Source: Nitrobacter sp051912485 (lineage in GTDB: Bacteria; Pseudomonadota; Alphaproteobacteria; Rhizobiales; Xanthobacteraceae). From it: a stretch of DNA of 64,000 nucleotides. Under the pieces are notes generated by a model. It made no database searches and was not told where the DNA came from. It was given only the letters and a program-made list of their open reading frames with translations. The DNA lies in contig NZ_CP196822.1 in the NCBI RefSeq assembly GCF_051912485.1, forward strand, positions 3,410,001-3,474,000, written 5' to 3'. Of the stretch, positions 15,815 to 23,835 are shown piece after piece (position 1 is the first letter of the stretch; each line of letters starts with the position of its first letter). The translations under genes and the position numbers were made by a program.

Positions 15815-16135
15815 ATGGAGAAGGATCGAATTGCCGGATCGGTGAAGGATTTCGCCGGCAACGCAAAGACCGAGGCAGCAGGCCGCATTCGCGAGACGAC
15901 AAGCGCCGCGCAGAACCTGTACGGCCAGGCCAAGGATGCAGCGCGCGAAGCTACGGATGCCACCGTCAACTACGCCAAAGACGCTTATGAGAACCGCGGC
16001 GATACTTTCCGTGACGGCTCGCAAGCGATTGCGAAGAGGGTGCAGGACAATCCGCTCGGTTCGATGTTGATCGCGGGCGGGATCGGCTTTGCGTTGGCGC
16101 TATTGCTGACTCGCCCGCCGCAGCGCGGGCGATAA
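15815..16135 (+). CDS. CsbD-like, membrane-anchored stress protein (106 aa)
   Basis: Starts MEKDRIAGSVKDFAGNAKTE, the CsbD pattern (K-D-x-I-x-G-x-x-K-x-x-x-G-x-x-K), continues with an alanine-rich helical repeat (QNLYGQAKDAAREATDATVN) and ends in a single membrane helix, GSMLIAGGIGFALALLLTRP, with an Arg-rich tail. The combination of CsbD start and ElaB/YqjD-like C-terminal anchor occurs in many Rhizobiales. CsbD-type genes belong to the general stress regulon in Bacillus and, through EcfG, in alphaproteobacteria. AGGGAG sits eight bases before ATG 15815. An EcfG-like promoter lies just upstream and another membrane-anchored small gene follows 69 bases later, probably on the same transcript. 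Confidence 0.8.
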   Translation: MEKDRIAGSVKDFAGNAKTEAAGRIRETTSAAQNLYGQAKDAAREATDATVNYAKDAYENRGDTFRDGSQAIAKRVQDNPLGSMLIAGGIGFALALLLTRPPQRGR

Positions 16136-16204
16136 CGGCTAAGACGGGCATATCGGAACAGTTCACGCCTTTTGATTGATTGGCTGTTTGTTGGAGATTA
16201 AATC

Positions 16205-16453
16205 GTGGATGATGACATCCCGCTGGCCCCTTTCGCCCACGAAGGCTCGGATCCCGTTCCAGAACCGAAATCCACCATCGCGGAAGTCTCCGAAGCTGTG
16301 AAAAGGACGGTCCACGGCGTTAGCGGCGCGATGGAAGCGGGTCGAAAGCCAGGGATGCCGTTGAGCATCTTGAGTAACATCGTGCGCGAGGCGCCTCTTG
16401 GTTCGCTGTTAATCGCATTCCTGTTAGGAGTTGCCGTCGGCCGCCGCCGGTGA
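16205..16453 (+). CDS. Small tail-anchored membrane protein (82 aa), ElaB/YqjD-like
   Basis: GTG start at 16205 with GGAG nine bases upstream. The acidic N-terminal half (VDDDIPLAPFAHEGSDPVPE) and a central amphipathic stretch are followed by a C-terminal membrane helix, EAPLGSLLIAFLLGVAVG, and RRR. The final segment (x-P-L-G-S-L-L-I-A-F-x-x-G) parallels the anchor of the preceding CsbD-like protein, so the two could associate in the inner membrane. ElaB/YqjD proteins bind ribosomes in E. coli stationary phase; that role here is only a possibility. The short gap after the upstream gene without a terminator suggests co-transcription. Confidence 0.7.
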   Translation: MDDDIPLAPFAHEGSDPVPEPKSTIAEVSEAVKRTVHGVSGAMEAGRKPGMPLSILSNIVREAPLGSLLIAFLLGVAVGRRR

Positions 16454-16656
16454 TGGTTTGGGGGCGCGAGCAGATCTGCTGATGGCTCGGCGGATGCGTG
16501 GTAGGCTCTGCGTCGATGTCGGCGAGGGACATGCACAGCACTTGCCCGTTCCCGGCCCGCGAGAAGGGCTGTCCTGAGCGGACATTGCCGTGATCAACCA
16601 GGGTCGGTCTGGCCCGTTATCGGGGAATGCAAGTTGCAGTGAACAAGTAGCACGCG

Positions 16657-17724
16657 CTATTCGGCGCTGCTCACCAGCTTGATGCGCGGCTCAGCGGCAT
16701 GCATCAGGGTGCGATACGCCGCAAGATAGTCAAGCGCCATGCGGCGCGCGGTGAAACGTGCCTCGAACTGCTTTCGGACCGCGCTGCGATCCAGCTGTGC
16801 AAGGCGGCCGACTGCCGCGACAGCGCCGATCTCATCATCGACGATGAAGCCGGTCAGGCCTTCATCGATGATCTCAGCGACAGATCCGCGGTTGTACGCG
16901 ATCACGGGCGTGCCGCACGCCATGGCCTCGATCATCACAAGACCGAAGGGCTCCGGCCAATCGATCGGCAACAATAGGGCGGTTGCACCACTGAGAAAAT
17001 CCGATTTTTCGTGATCGCCGATCTCGCCGATATATTCGACCAGCGAGTGACGCAGCAGCGGCCGAATGATTTCGTCGTAGTACTCCTGATCGCCGCGATC
17101 AACCTTGGCGGCGATCTTCAGGGGAATACCGCATCGTATGGCTATCTTGATGGCTTGGTCGACGCCTTTTTCCGGCGCGATGCGACCGAGCACGGCGAGA
17201 TAGCTCGGCGAGATGGATCGCGGCGTCAGCAGCTTTTCCGGTACTCCGTGGAGGATTGTGCGGACCCAGCTTGCTTGCGGCACGGGGCGCCGCTGCGCCG
17301 TTGAAATCGAGATCACCGGAACTGACGAGAACGTGGTGAAAACTGGCTGTAGTTCGGGCAGATCGAGCCTGCCGTGCAGCGTGGTCAAATATGGTGTCGG
17401 CTGCCGGGAGAACAGCGAAAACGGATAATAGTCTAAATGAAAGTGCAGAAAATCAAACTCTTCATCGTCGCATTTCTGTCGCACTCGCTCCAGCATCATC
17501 ATGTGCAAAGCGTTGGGATCGCGCACTGATCCATCGAGGCGCAGGGCTTTCGGCCAGGTTGCGTCCAGTTTTGCGGAAGTACTGGAATCGCCGCTGGCGA
17601 ATAGCGTTACATCGTGTCCAAGTGCGACCAGTTCCTCCGTGAGCCAGTGCACCACGCGCTCAGTGCCGCCATAAAGCTTAGGCGGTACAGCTTCCGTGAG
17701 CGGGGCTATCTGCGCGATGCGCAT
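16657..17724 (-). CDS. Family 4 glycosyltransferase
   Basis: 355 residues starting MRIAQIAPLTEAVPPKLYGG. The fold is GT-B: an N-terminal Rossmann domain with the P-x-x-Y-G-G-T-E-R-V-V loop and LVALGHDVTLFASGDS, and a C-terminal domain with YLAVLGRIAPEKGVDQAI and the GT4 signature PEPFGLVMIEAMACGTPVIA (E-x7-E). It transfers a sugar from a nucleotide donor, probably to a cell-surface or storage glycan; the acceptor cannot be predicted. The start at 17724 has AGGAGACGACTGG upstream; an earlier ATG (17745) is in the same frame but less well placed. No glycan operon surrounds it, so it is likely expressed alone. It is intact although flanked by remnants. Confidence 0.85.
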   Translation of the reverse strand: MRIAQIAPLTEAVPPKLYGGTERVVHWLTEELVALGHDVTLFASGDSSTSAKLDATWPKALRLDGSVRDPNALHMMMLERVRQKCDDEEFDFLHFHLDYYPFSLFSRQPTPYLTTLHGRLDLPELQPVFTTFSSVPVISISTAQRRPVPQASWVRTILHGVPEKLLTPRSISPSYLAVLGRIAPEKGVDQAIKIAIRCGIPLKIAAKVDRGDQEYYDEIIRPLLRHSLVEYIGEIGDHEKSDFLSGATALLLPIDWPEPFGLVMIEAMACGTPVIAYNRGSVAEIIDEGLTGFIVDDEIGAVAAVGRLAQLDRSAVRKQFEARFTARRMALDYLAAYRTLMHAAEPRIKLVSSAE

Positions 17725-18486
17725 CCAGTCGTCTCCTGTTAGCATTTCCGGGAAAAGCCCAGATATTAGAATGGCAGCGGCCTGCCGCCAGGGGTGCTTC
17801 GTCTCGGATCAGGCGGGAGCGTTACAGAACTCTCAGTCACCGGTAGATGCCGTGATGGGGCGGTGATAATCCAGCATGTCGTTTCGGGTCGAGACTCGCT
17901 GGTCAATATTGCTCACTTTCAAGATCTAGAGCTGCCACCAACTAAGGCGGAAACACATCGTCGAGGAACGCTTAAGCGTGTCCAACATTGGCTCAGCAGG
18001 AGGTGAGGCCGCTCATCGGCTTACGCCTTTTCCCGCCGACTTGTGAAGCGTCAACGTCGCAAGACTAAACCGGTTCTGTCCTGGAACACATCGCTGTTGA
18101 CGCCCCTTTGTCTACCCTGCGGGCATCAAAGAAACACCCCGCTGCGGCGCTGGGAGCACCGGGGACGGGTGGATTTGAAAAGGGATCGAGCAGATTTAGT
18201 ACTCGAACTGTTCGATCATGCAGTCGCCGACCGCCACGCAGCATTGGAAGCGGGGCCGCCCGAACCGACCCGCCTGCGCGCGCGTTGAGGTAATCAAGCG
18301 CTATGGGAAAGCTTTTCGCGTTTGACCGCGCTGCCGCGGTTGGGAAATATAATAGCGGTACCGCACGCGGTTCTTGGTCACGTTGCACGGCGGTGACAAA
18401 TTAGGCCACGAAGCGCGGCATAGGCGGCGCGGGCGGCGTAAAAGCCCACCAGTGGCTAGGCTGGTCCCTTTTGGGGGGCGGTCGGG
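17725..18486. other. Intergenic region, no gene supported
   Basis: Several short open frames on both strands lack ribosome-binding sites and familiar domains. On the minus strand a stretch FQCCVAVGDCMIEQFEY ending near 18,203 looks like the end of a lost coding sequence. Confidence 0.35.
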
Positions 18487-18915
18487 ATGTTTGCCGTGGA
18501 AGTGTACGCCGCTGTCCGGCATTTTGTTTTCATTGAGGGCCACAGCCGTCGTGAGGCGGCCCGGGTATTCGGGTTGAGCCGTGAGACGGTCCTGAAGATG
18601 TGCCGGTTCGCGCTGCCGCCGGGCTATACGCGCACGATGACGAAGCCGAAGCTTGGCCCTTTGCTCCCGGTGATCTCCGCGATCCTGGAGGCGGACCGCA
18701 CGCGTCCGGTGAAGAAGCGGCACACGGCGAAGCGGATCTTTGAGCGGCTGCGCGACGAGTTCGACGGTGGCTATACGGTGGTGAAGGACTACGTCCGCAT
18801 CGCGCCGGCAAGAGGCCGCGAGACGTTCGTGCCGCTGTCGCATCCGCCGGGCCATGCGGAGGTGGATTTTGGCGAAGCGGTCAGCGTGATCGGCGGCGTC
18901 GTTGCAAGCTGCGAC
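18487..18915 (+). pseudogene. IS21-family IstA transposase, 5' part only
   Basis: Begins MFAVEVYAAVRHFVFIEGHS, with the IstA helix-turn-helix SRREAARVFGLSRETVLKMC, then YTVVKDYVRIAPARGRETFV and HPPGHAEVDFGEAVSVIGGV, where the first catalytic Asp lies. Similarity ends near 18,915, and the rest of istA and all of istB are gone. The remaining frame continues into unrelated sequence to a stop at 18,997. Confidence 0.8.
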
Positions 18916-18972
18916 AGATGGGTCGCTCCTCAGCGCCGGCGGGTCTTTTGTGCACCGCCCGTCGCTGAATTA

Positions 18973-18997
18973 GGAACCTCTTCCCACCCCACGCGTT
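18973..18997 (+). promoter_or_regulatory. EcfG-type promoter, perfect consensus match
   Basis: GGAAC (18973-18977), exactly 16 bases, CGTT (18994-18997). This is a full match to the GGAAC-N16/17-CGTT promoter of the alphaproteobacterial general stress sigma factor EcfG. It is not followed by a coding sequence but by a short stretch ending in a terminator hairpin. Confidence 0.7.
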
Positions 18998-19004
18998 AAC
19001 CGGC

Positions 19005-19082
19005 TGGAACGGGATACCCCCCACCACGCAAATTCCCGGACCCGAATAGGCCCGCTATTTGCTCCCTTTTGGCGGGCCTTTT
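19005..19082 (+). ncRNA. Candidate EcfG-dependent small RNA (about 78 nt)
   Basis: A perfect EcfG promoter ends at 18997, so transcription should begin about 19,003 to 19,006. The next 45 bases contain a C-rich single-stranded-looking stretch (ATACCCCCCACCACG) but no start codon with a ribosome-binding site. They end in a hairpin, GGCCCGC (19049-19055) with GCGGGCC (19072-19078), followed by TTTT. Promoter plus terminator without an ORF is the signature of a trans-acting small RNA; the C-rich loop recalls stress small RNAs such as GsrN of Caulobacter, which pair with G-rich ribosome-binding sites (comparison by architecture only). Confidence 0.5.
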
Positions 19083-19357
19083 GGCGAGCACCAACTCAGC
19101 GGCCAAACTCGTAGATCCGCCGACTACTCGCGCTCACGCCGCCGTTTTCTCAGCGCGGTCAACGGCACAGTCGGCAACCTCACGGTTCGTGAGCGGCGGT
19201 CCGCCGCCGCGCAGCCGGCCATGTCGGCTTCGATCGGGCCAGACGGACCGCACCCGCCCATGACGATCAGCCCCGCCACGGCCCAGTGGGATCAGGAAAG
19301 CGCGGAGCGGGATCATGCCGTCACGGACCAAGAATTTCGAAGTTTGAGTTAGCAACT

Positions 19358-19383
19358 GGAACCGCCAACGGGCCCTCCTTGTT
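19358..19383 (+). promoter_or_regulatory. EcfG-type promoter candidate for the 27-aa gene
   Basis: GGAAC (19358-19362), 17 bases, TGTT (19380-19383); the micro-protein start follows 34 bases downstream. Three of four -10 bases match. Confidence 0.5.
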
Positions 19384-19417
19384 GCTCCATGGCGATGACA
19401 ACAGGAGGACACAAACT

Positions 19418-19501
19418 ATGGGCAAAGGCGCTCTTCTCTGGTTACTCGGCATACCGATTCCGATCATTATTTTGCTCTGGCTGTTTGGATTTCTGCACTA
19501 G
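19418..19501 (+). CDS. 27-aa hydrophobic micro-protein
   Basis: Product MGKGALLWLLGIPIPIIILL then WLFGFLH: a positively charged start and one membrane helix with a G-I-P-I-P kink. AGGAGG lies nine bases upstream of ATG 19418, a near-perfect ribosome-binding site, which is strong evidence that this tiny frame is translated. Peptides of this type (M-G-K-G-A-L-L-W-L-L-G-I-P) recur in Bradyrhizobiaceae without assigned function. It would sit in the inner membrane. The EcfG-like promoter just upstream groups it with the other small stress-type genes of this stretch. Its stop is 18 bases before the IS5 remnant on the opposite strand. Confidence 0.7.
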   Translation: MGKGALLWLLGIPIPIIILLWLFGFLH

Positions 19502-19519
19502 GCCGTAGTGACGATTTAA

Positions 19520-20100
19520 CTATCTGAGCCAGATAGCGATGGCGGCGAGTTTGACGAAGCCCATGAAGTTGGCGAGCAGCTTGTCGTAACGTGTTGCGAC
19601 GCGCCTAAACTGCTTGAGCCTATTGAAGAAGCGCTCGATGATGTTGCGCTCCTTGTAGAGATCGAGGTCGTAAGGACGCTGATCTTTCCGGTTTCGCTTT
19701 GGCGGGATGACGACAGTGGTTTGCATCTCAACGATCTTGTCGATGAGATGGTTCGCATCATAGCCTTAGTCGGCGATTGCGCAGCTTGGCTGAAAACCGT
19801 CGATCAGGCCATGCGCGAAGGCGATGTCGTTGCGCTGCCCTGGGCTTGCAATGAGGCGCGCCGGTAGACCGAGCGCGTCGCCTGCGGCGTGGATCTTGGT
19901 TCTCAGGCCACCGCGAGACCGGCCCAGGCCCTGGCATCCGCCCCCCCTTTTGACCGTCGCGCACCGGCGGCGTGCTGATGAGCGCGAACGATGGTTGAGT
20001 CGATCATCAGCCATTCGAGGTCGGCTTGCTTCGCGTTCCCAACGCACCCATAGCGACTCAAAAGTGAAAGGTATCTGTTCGTCGACCGGCAGAGAGCGCC
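19520..20100 (-). pseudogene. IS5-family transposase remnant
   Basis: Minus-strand fragments: MIDSTIVRAHQHAAGAR, frameshift, SRGGLRTKIHAAGDALGLPA, HGLIDGFQPSCAIAD, then an in-frame TAA where a sense codon (Lys or Arg) is expected, GYDANHLIDKIVEMQTTVVI and ERNIIERFFNRLKQFRRVAT ending AAIAIWLR. This is the C-terminal DDE region of IS5/IS427 transposases. The nonsense codon at about 19,768 and a frameshift near 19,945 inactivate it. The N-terminal part and one terminus are missing toward 20,200. Confidence 0.8.
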
Positions 20101-20109
20101 AATCGGGCA

Positions 20110-20357
20110 GATTCGATGCGTGGCTCAGAACGTGCCCGGCATTCCTGCTCAGCATTTGGCGACGTTCGGCGGGCACTTTTTTGCCGCAGGCGCGGCAGTG
20201 CACAAACCGTGTAGGTTAGCCGACGAAAGTGACATCTCGAGATTCCGAGAGATCGTATAAGAAAATTTTTTGTTCAAAGAAGGATATCGAAATTTTACTT
20301 GTCATGTGCACTGAGTCAATGTGAATCAATGGAAAGCGGCAAAAACGGCAGCCTGTT
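20110..20357. other. AT-rich junction between the IS5 remnant and the bhc cluster
   Basis: Minus strand near 20,203 to 20,100 encodes MHCRACGKKVPAERRQML, a zinc-ribbon-like opening without a continuing domain. Bases 20,230 to 20,330 are unusually AT-rich (GAAAATTTTTTGTTC) for this genome, suggesting imported sequence. No intact gene. Confidence 0.4.
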
Positions 20358-20633
20358 GATCGAGATACGGTGAGCGCTATCCGCACGCCGGACGGTTTTC
20401 GCGCCACTAAAATCCTCACGCACGCGGCGCGCAAATACGAGGTCACCTTCTGCTTGGCGAGGTCGCCGGCAAGGTCTTCCGCATCAGCGGCAACCTGATT
20501 GATGTCATGGTGTTCGCCGATGTTGCGACGGCAGAGATAGTGAGGGCCGATCTAGTGTCTCGGCATTAGGCGCAGTTCCGGTGTGGCTGCCGCCCAGGAA
20601 TACTACCGCAGCACCGCTGTTGCCGAGATCTAG
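20358..20633 (+). pseudogene. bhcA remnant (aspartate-glyoxylate aminotransferase, C-terminus)
   Basis: The plus strand reads TVSAIRTPDGFRATKILTHA, ARKYEVTF, frameshift, LGEVAGKVFRISGNLIDVMV, ATAEIVRADL, frameshift, SSGVAAAQEYYRSTAVAEI and TAG at 20631. This is the end of an alanine/serine-glyoxylate-type class V aminotransferase. Its position immediately before bhcB, bhcC and bhcD identifies it as bhcA, whose product makes oxaloacetate and glycine from aspartate and glyoxylate in the beta-hydroxyaspartate cycle. About 300 N-terminal residues, including the PLP lysine, are gone, and two frameshifts mark the rest. Confidence 0.8.
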
Positions 20634-20658
20634 GCCGCAGCGTGAGGAGTTGGCCACG

Positions 20659-21606
20659 ATGAACATTCCTTCGCTTGCGGACATGCTGATCGCGCATGAG
20701 CGCATCAAGCCTCACATCCACCGGACGCCCGTCCTTACCTCGCGCGTCATCAATGAGCTCTCTGGCGCCGAGCTCTTCTTCAAATGCGAGAATCTCCAGA
20801 AGGGCGGCGCCTTCAAGGCTCGCGGCGCCTCGAACGCCGTATTCGGTCTGAACGACGCGCAGGCCGCGAAGGGCGTGGCAACGCATTCCTCTGGTAACCA
20901 CGGCACTTGTCTATCCTATGCGGCCGGCCGGCGTGGTATTCCCTGCACGGTTGTGATGCCGCGCACGGCGCCTCAGACTAAGAAAGACGCGGTTCGCGGC
21001 TATGGCGGCAAGGTCGTCGAATGCGAGCCCTCCACCAGCTCGCGCGAGGCCGTCTTCGCCGAGGTTGTCGCAGAGACAGGAGCAGAGTTCGTCCACCCTT
21101 ACAACGATCCGCGGGTGATCGCGGGACAGGGCACCTGCTCGAAAGAGCTGATCGAGCAGGTCGACGGGCTCGATGCGGTCATCGCCCCAATCGGCGGCGG
21201 CGGCATGGTGTCGGGCACGTGCCTCACGCTGTCGAATCTCGCTCCGCAGATCAAGATCTACGCGGCCGAGCCCGAGCAGGCCGACGACGCCTATCGTAGC
21301 TTCAGGGCTGGTCACATCATCGCCGACGATGCCCCGAACACCGTGGCGGACGGGCTCAAGGTGCCGCTGAAGGAGCTCACTTGGCACTTCGTCAGCAAGC
21401 ACGTCACCGACATCTTCACGGCGTCCGAGCAGGAAATCGTCGATGCGATGAAGCTGATCTGGAAGCGGATGAAGATCGTCATGGAGCCGTCGAGCGCTGT
21501 GCCGCTGGCGACCATTCTGAAGAACCGCGACGTCTTCGCTGGCAAGCGCGTCGGCGTGATCATCACCGGCGGCAACGTCGATCTCGACAAGTTGCCCTGG
21601 CAGTAG
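20659..21606 (+). CDS. bhcB: Beta-hydroxyaspartate dehydratase BhcB
   Basis: A 315-residue fold-type II PLP enzyme of the serine/threonine dehydratase group. The PLP lysine lies in GGAFKARGA (Lys53), followed by THSSGNHG, which binds the cofactor phosphate and substrate carboxylate, and GGGGMVSG later. It is predicted to remove water and form iminosuccinate from erythro-beta-hydroxyaspartate. Alone it could be mistaken for threonine dehydratase; the neighbours (D-threonine-aldolase-like and ornithine-cyclodeaminase-like genes in the order B, C, D) specify the beta-hydroxyaspartate cycle described in Paracoccus. Start ATG 20659 has GAGGAG ten bases upstream. The stop is 14 bases before bhcC, indicating one operon. 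Confidence 0.88.
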   Translation: MNIPSLADMLIAHERIKPHIHRTPVLTSRVINELSGAELFFKCENLQKGGAFKARGASNAVFGLNDAQAAKGVATHSSGNHGTCLSYAAGRRGIPCTVVMPRTAPQTKKDAVRGYGGKVVECEPSTSSREAVFAEVVAETGAEFVHPYNDPRVIAGQGTCSKELIEQVDGLDAVIAPIGGGGMVSGTCLTLSNLAPQIKIYAAEPEQADDAYRSFRAGHIIADDAPNTVADGLKVPLKELTWHFVSKHVTDIFTASEQEIVDAMKLIWKRMKIVMEPSSAVPLATILKNRDVFAGKRVGVIITGGNVDLDKLPWQ

Positions 21607-21620
21607 GGGAGAACCGCCAC

Positions 21621-22802
21621 ATGAGCCTGGAAGCGAAACTCTCGGACCAAGCGAAGCTCTCCGGCCTCGAGGTCGGATACGACGTTCCTGCCCTGCCCGG
21701 CATGCGCGAGAACGAGATCCAGACGCCTTGCTTGATCCTTGATCTCAATGCTCTCGAGCGTAACATCCGCAAGATGGGCGACTACGCCAGGGCGCATAAT
21801 ATGCGCCACCGTGCCCACGGCAAGATGCACAAATCCGTTGACGTGCTTCGGCTGCAGCAGGAGCTCGGCGGCGCGATCGGCGTCTGCTGCCAGAAGGTCT
21901 CCGAGGCCGAGGTCTTCGCCCGGGCCGGCATCAAGGACATCCTGGTCTCCAATCAGGTCCGCGACCCGGCCAAGATCGATCGGCTGGCGCGGCTACCGCG
22001 CTATGGCGCGCGTATCATCGTCTGCGTCGACGACCTCGCGAACGTCGCCGAACTCTCCGCGGCCGCTCAGAAGCACGGCACGACGCTTGACTGCTTGGTC
22101 GAGATCGACTGCGGCGCCGGACGCTGCGGCGTGAAGACATCCGCGGACGTGGTCGCCATTGCCAAGGCCATCGCCGCCGCACCGGGCCTGAAGTTCACCG
22201 GCATCCAGGCCTATCAGGGGGCGATGCAGCATCTCGACAAATACGAGGACCGCAAGACCAAGCTCGATGCGGCGATTGCCCAGGTCAAGGAGGCGGTGGA
22301 GGCTCTGAAGAGGGAGGGTCTCGAGCCCGAGCTCGTCAGCGGCGGCGGCACCGGCAGCTATTATTTCGAGAGCGGCTCGGGCGTCTACAACGAGCTGCAA
22401 TGCGGCAGCTACGCTTTCATGGACGCCGATTACGGACGCATCCTCGACAAGGACGGCAAGCGCATCGACAAGGGCGAGTGGGAGAACGCCCTCTTCATCC
22501 TGACCAGCGTGATGAGCCACGCCAAGCCCGATAAGGCGATCTGCGACGCCGGCCTCAAGGCCCAGTCAGTCGATTCCGGTCTGCCTTTCGTCTATGGCCG
22601 CGACGACGTGAAATACGTCAAGTGTTCGGACGAGCACGGCGTCATCGACGATCCGAAGGGCTTGCTAAAGGTCAACGAGAAGCTGCGCCTCGTCCCCGGG
22701 CACTGCGACCCGACCTGCAACGTCCATGACTGGTATGTCGGCGTGCGCAATGGCGTGGTCGAGACGCTCTGGCCCGTCTCGGCGCGCGGCAAGGCCTATT
22801 GA
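21621..22802 (+). CDS. bhcC: Beta-hydroxyaspartate aldolase BhcC
   Basis: 393 residues, fold-type III PLP enzyme related to D-threonine aldolase. The cofactor region is RAHGKMHKSVD (residues 64-74), and the C-terminal metal site is in PGHCDPTCNVHD. In the cycle it condenses glycine with glyoxylate to erythro-beta-hydroxyaspartate. The N-terminal 30 residues (MSLEAKLSDQAKLSGLEVGY onward) match the extended start expected for BhcC rather than for simple D-threonine aldolases, though this is a judgement from length and context. GGGGAG precedes ATG 21621 by nine bases. It follows bhcB by 14 bases and precedes bhcD by 49 bases, so it is in mid-operon. Confidence 0.88.
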   Translation: MSLEAKLSDQAKLSGLEVGYDVPALPGMRENEIQTPCLILDLNALERNIRKMGDYARAHNMRHRAHGKMHKSVDVLRLQQELGGAIGVCCQKVSEAEVFARAGIKDILVSNQVRDPAKIDRLARLPRYGARIIVCVDDLANVAELSAAAQKHGTTLDCLVEIDCGAGRCGVKTSADVVAIAKAIAAAPGLKFTGIQAYQGAMQHLDKYEDRKTKLDAAIAQVKEAVEALKREGLEPELVSGGGTGSYYFESGSGVYNELQCGSYAFMDADYGRILDKDGKRIDKGEWENALFILTSVMSHAKPDKAICDAGLKAQSVDSGLPFVYGRDDVKYVKCSDEHGVIDDPKGLLKVNEKLRLVPGHCDPTCNVHDWYVGVRNGVVETLWPVSARGKAY

Positions 22803-22851
22803 AAATCAACGAACGCCTTTGGGCGCCCCACTTTCATCGAGAACCGACGAC

Positions 22852-23817
22852 ATGATCATCGTTCCCGAACGGGAGATCGCAGGGCTGCTCACGCTTTCCG
22901 ATTGCTTCAGCGCCGTCGAAAAGGTCTTCGCCTCCATGGCGAACAGATCCGCCAACAATTTCCCGGTCGTCCGGGAGGCCATCGGCCATGCCGAGGCGCT
23001 CTACGGCTTCAAATCCGGATTCGATCGCGAGAGCCTCGCGCTCGGCCTGAAGTCGGGCGGGTTTTGGCCGGGCAATATGGCCAAGGGCCTCACCAACCAC
23101 CAGTCCACGGTCTTCCTGTTCGACGCCGATACGGGGCGGTGCCGTGCCGTAGTCGGCGGTAACCTGCTGACGGCGCTTCGCACGGCCGCCGCCTCCGCGA
23201 TCTCGATCAAGTACCTCGCGCGCAAGGACGCCAAAGTGCTCGGCATGATCGGCGCCGGCCACCAGTCGGCCTTCCAGTTGCGCGCCGCGCTCGACCAGCG
23301 CGGCTTCGAGCGTATCCTCGGCTGGAACCTCCATCCCGAGATGCTCGGCCGTCTCGAGACGGTGGCGCAGGAGCGTGGCCTTCCCTTCGAAGCCGTCGAT
23401 CTCGACCAGCTCGGCGCGGAATCCGACGTGATCATCACCATCACCTCGTCTTTCGCGCCGATCCTGAAGGCCTCGCAGGTCAAGCCAGGAACGCATCTGG
23501 CCTGCATGGGCACGGACACCAAAGGCAAACAGGAGGTCGAGGCCGAGCTCGTCGCAGCGGCAACGATCTTCACCGACGAGGTGGCCCAGTCCGTCACGAT
23601 CGGCGAGGCCCAGCATGCGGTGGCGGAAGGCCTTCTGACCGAGCAGGCGATCGTCGAAATCGGCGCGGTGATCAACGGCACCCATCCTGGCCGAACCTCG
23701 GCCCAGGAGATCACGCTGTTCGACGGAACAGGAGTCGGCCTGCAGGATCTTGCTGTGGCCTCTGCAGCTGTCGAGCGGGCGACCGAGAAGGGCATCGCCA
23801 TCGATATCGATTTCTGA
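22852..23817 (+). CDS. bhcD: Iminosuccinate reductase BhcD
   Basis: 321 residues of the ornithine cyclodeaminase / mu-crystallin family. The Rossmann motif is VLGMIGAGHQSAFQL (GAGHQS at 134-139), and substrate-side residues lie in SGFDRESLALGLKSGGF. BhcD reduces iminosuccinate to L-aspartate with NADH, completing the conversion of C2 units to C4. Start ATG 22852 fits the family N-terminus (MIIVPEREIAGLLTLSDC); the weak upstream GAGAACCGACGAC may be the ribosome-binding site. It is the last gene of the operon; an ISNCY remnant follows on the other strand. No adjacent IclR-type regulator (bhcR) is visible in the window, another sign that the cluster is incomplete. Confidence 0.87.
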   Translation: MIIVPEREIAGLLTLSDCFSAVEKVFASMANRSANNFPVVREAIGHAEALYGFKSGFDRESLALGLKSGGFWPGNMAKGLTNHQSTVFLFDADTGRCRAVVGGNLLTALRTAAASAISIKYLARKDAKVLGMIGAGHQSAFQLRAALDQRGFERILGWNLHPEMLGRLETVAQERGLPFEAVDLDQLGAESDVIITITSSFAPILKASQVKPGTHLACMGTDTKGKQEVEAELVAAATIFTDEVAQSVTIGEAQHAVAEGLLTEQAIVEIGAVINGTHPGRTSAQEITLFDGTGVGLQDLAVASAAVERATEKGIAIDIDF

Positions 23818-23835
23818 CGAGACGAGCTGTGGTGG

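Noticed and set aside
16150..16180. EcfG promoter before the 82-aa tail-anchored gene
   Set aside because: GGAAC is followed by no GTT at 16 or 17 bases; co-transcription with the CsbD-like gene is simpler.
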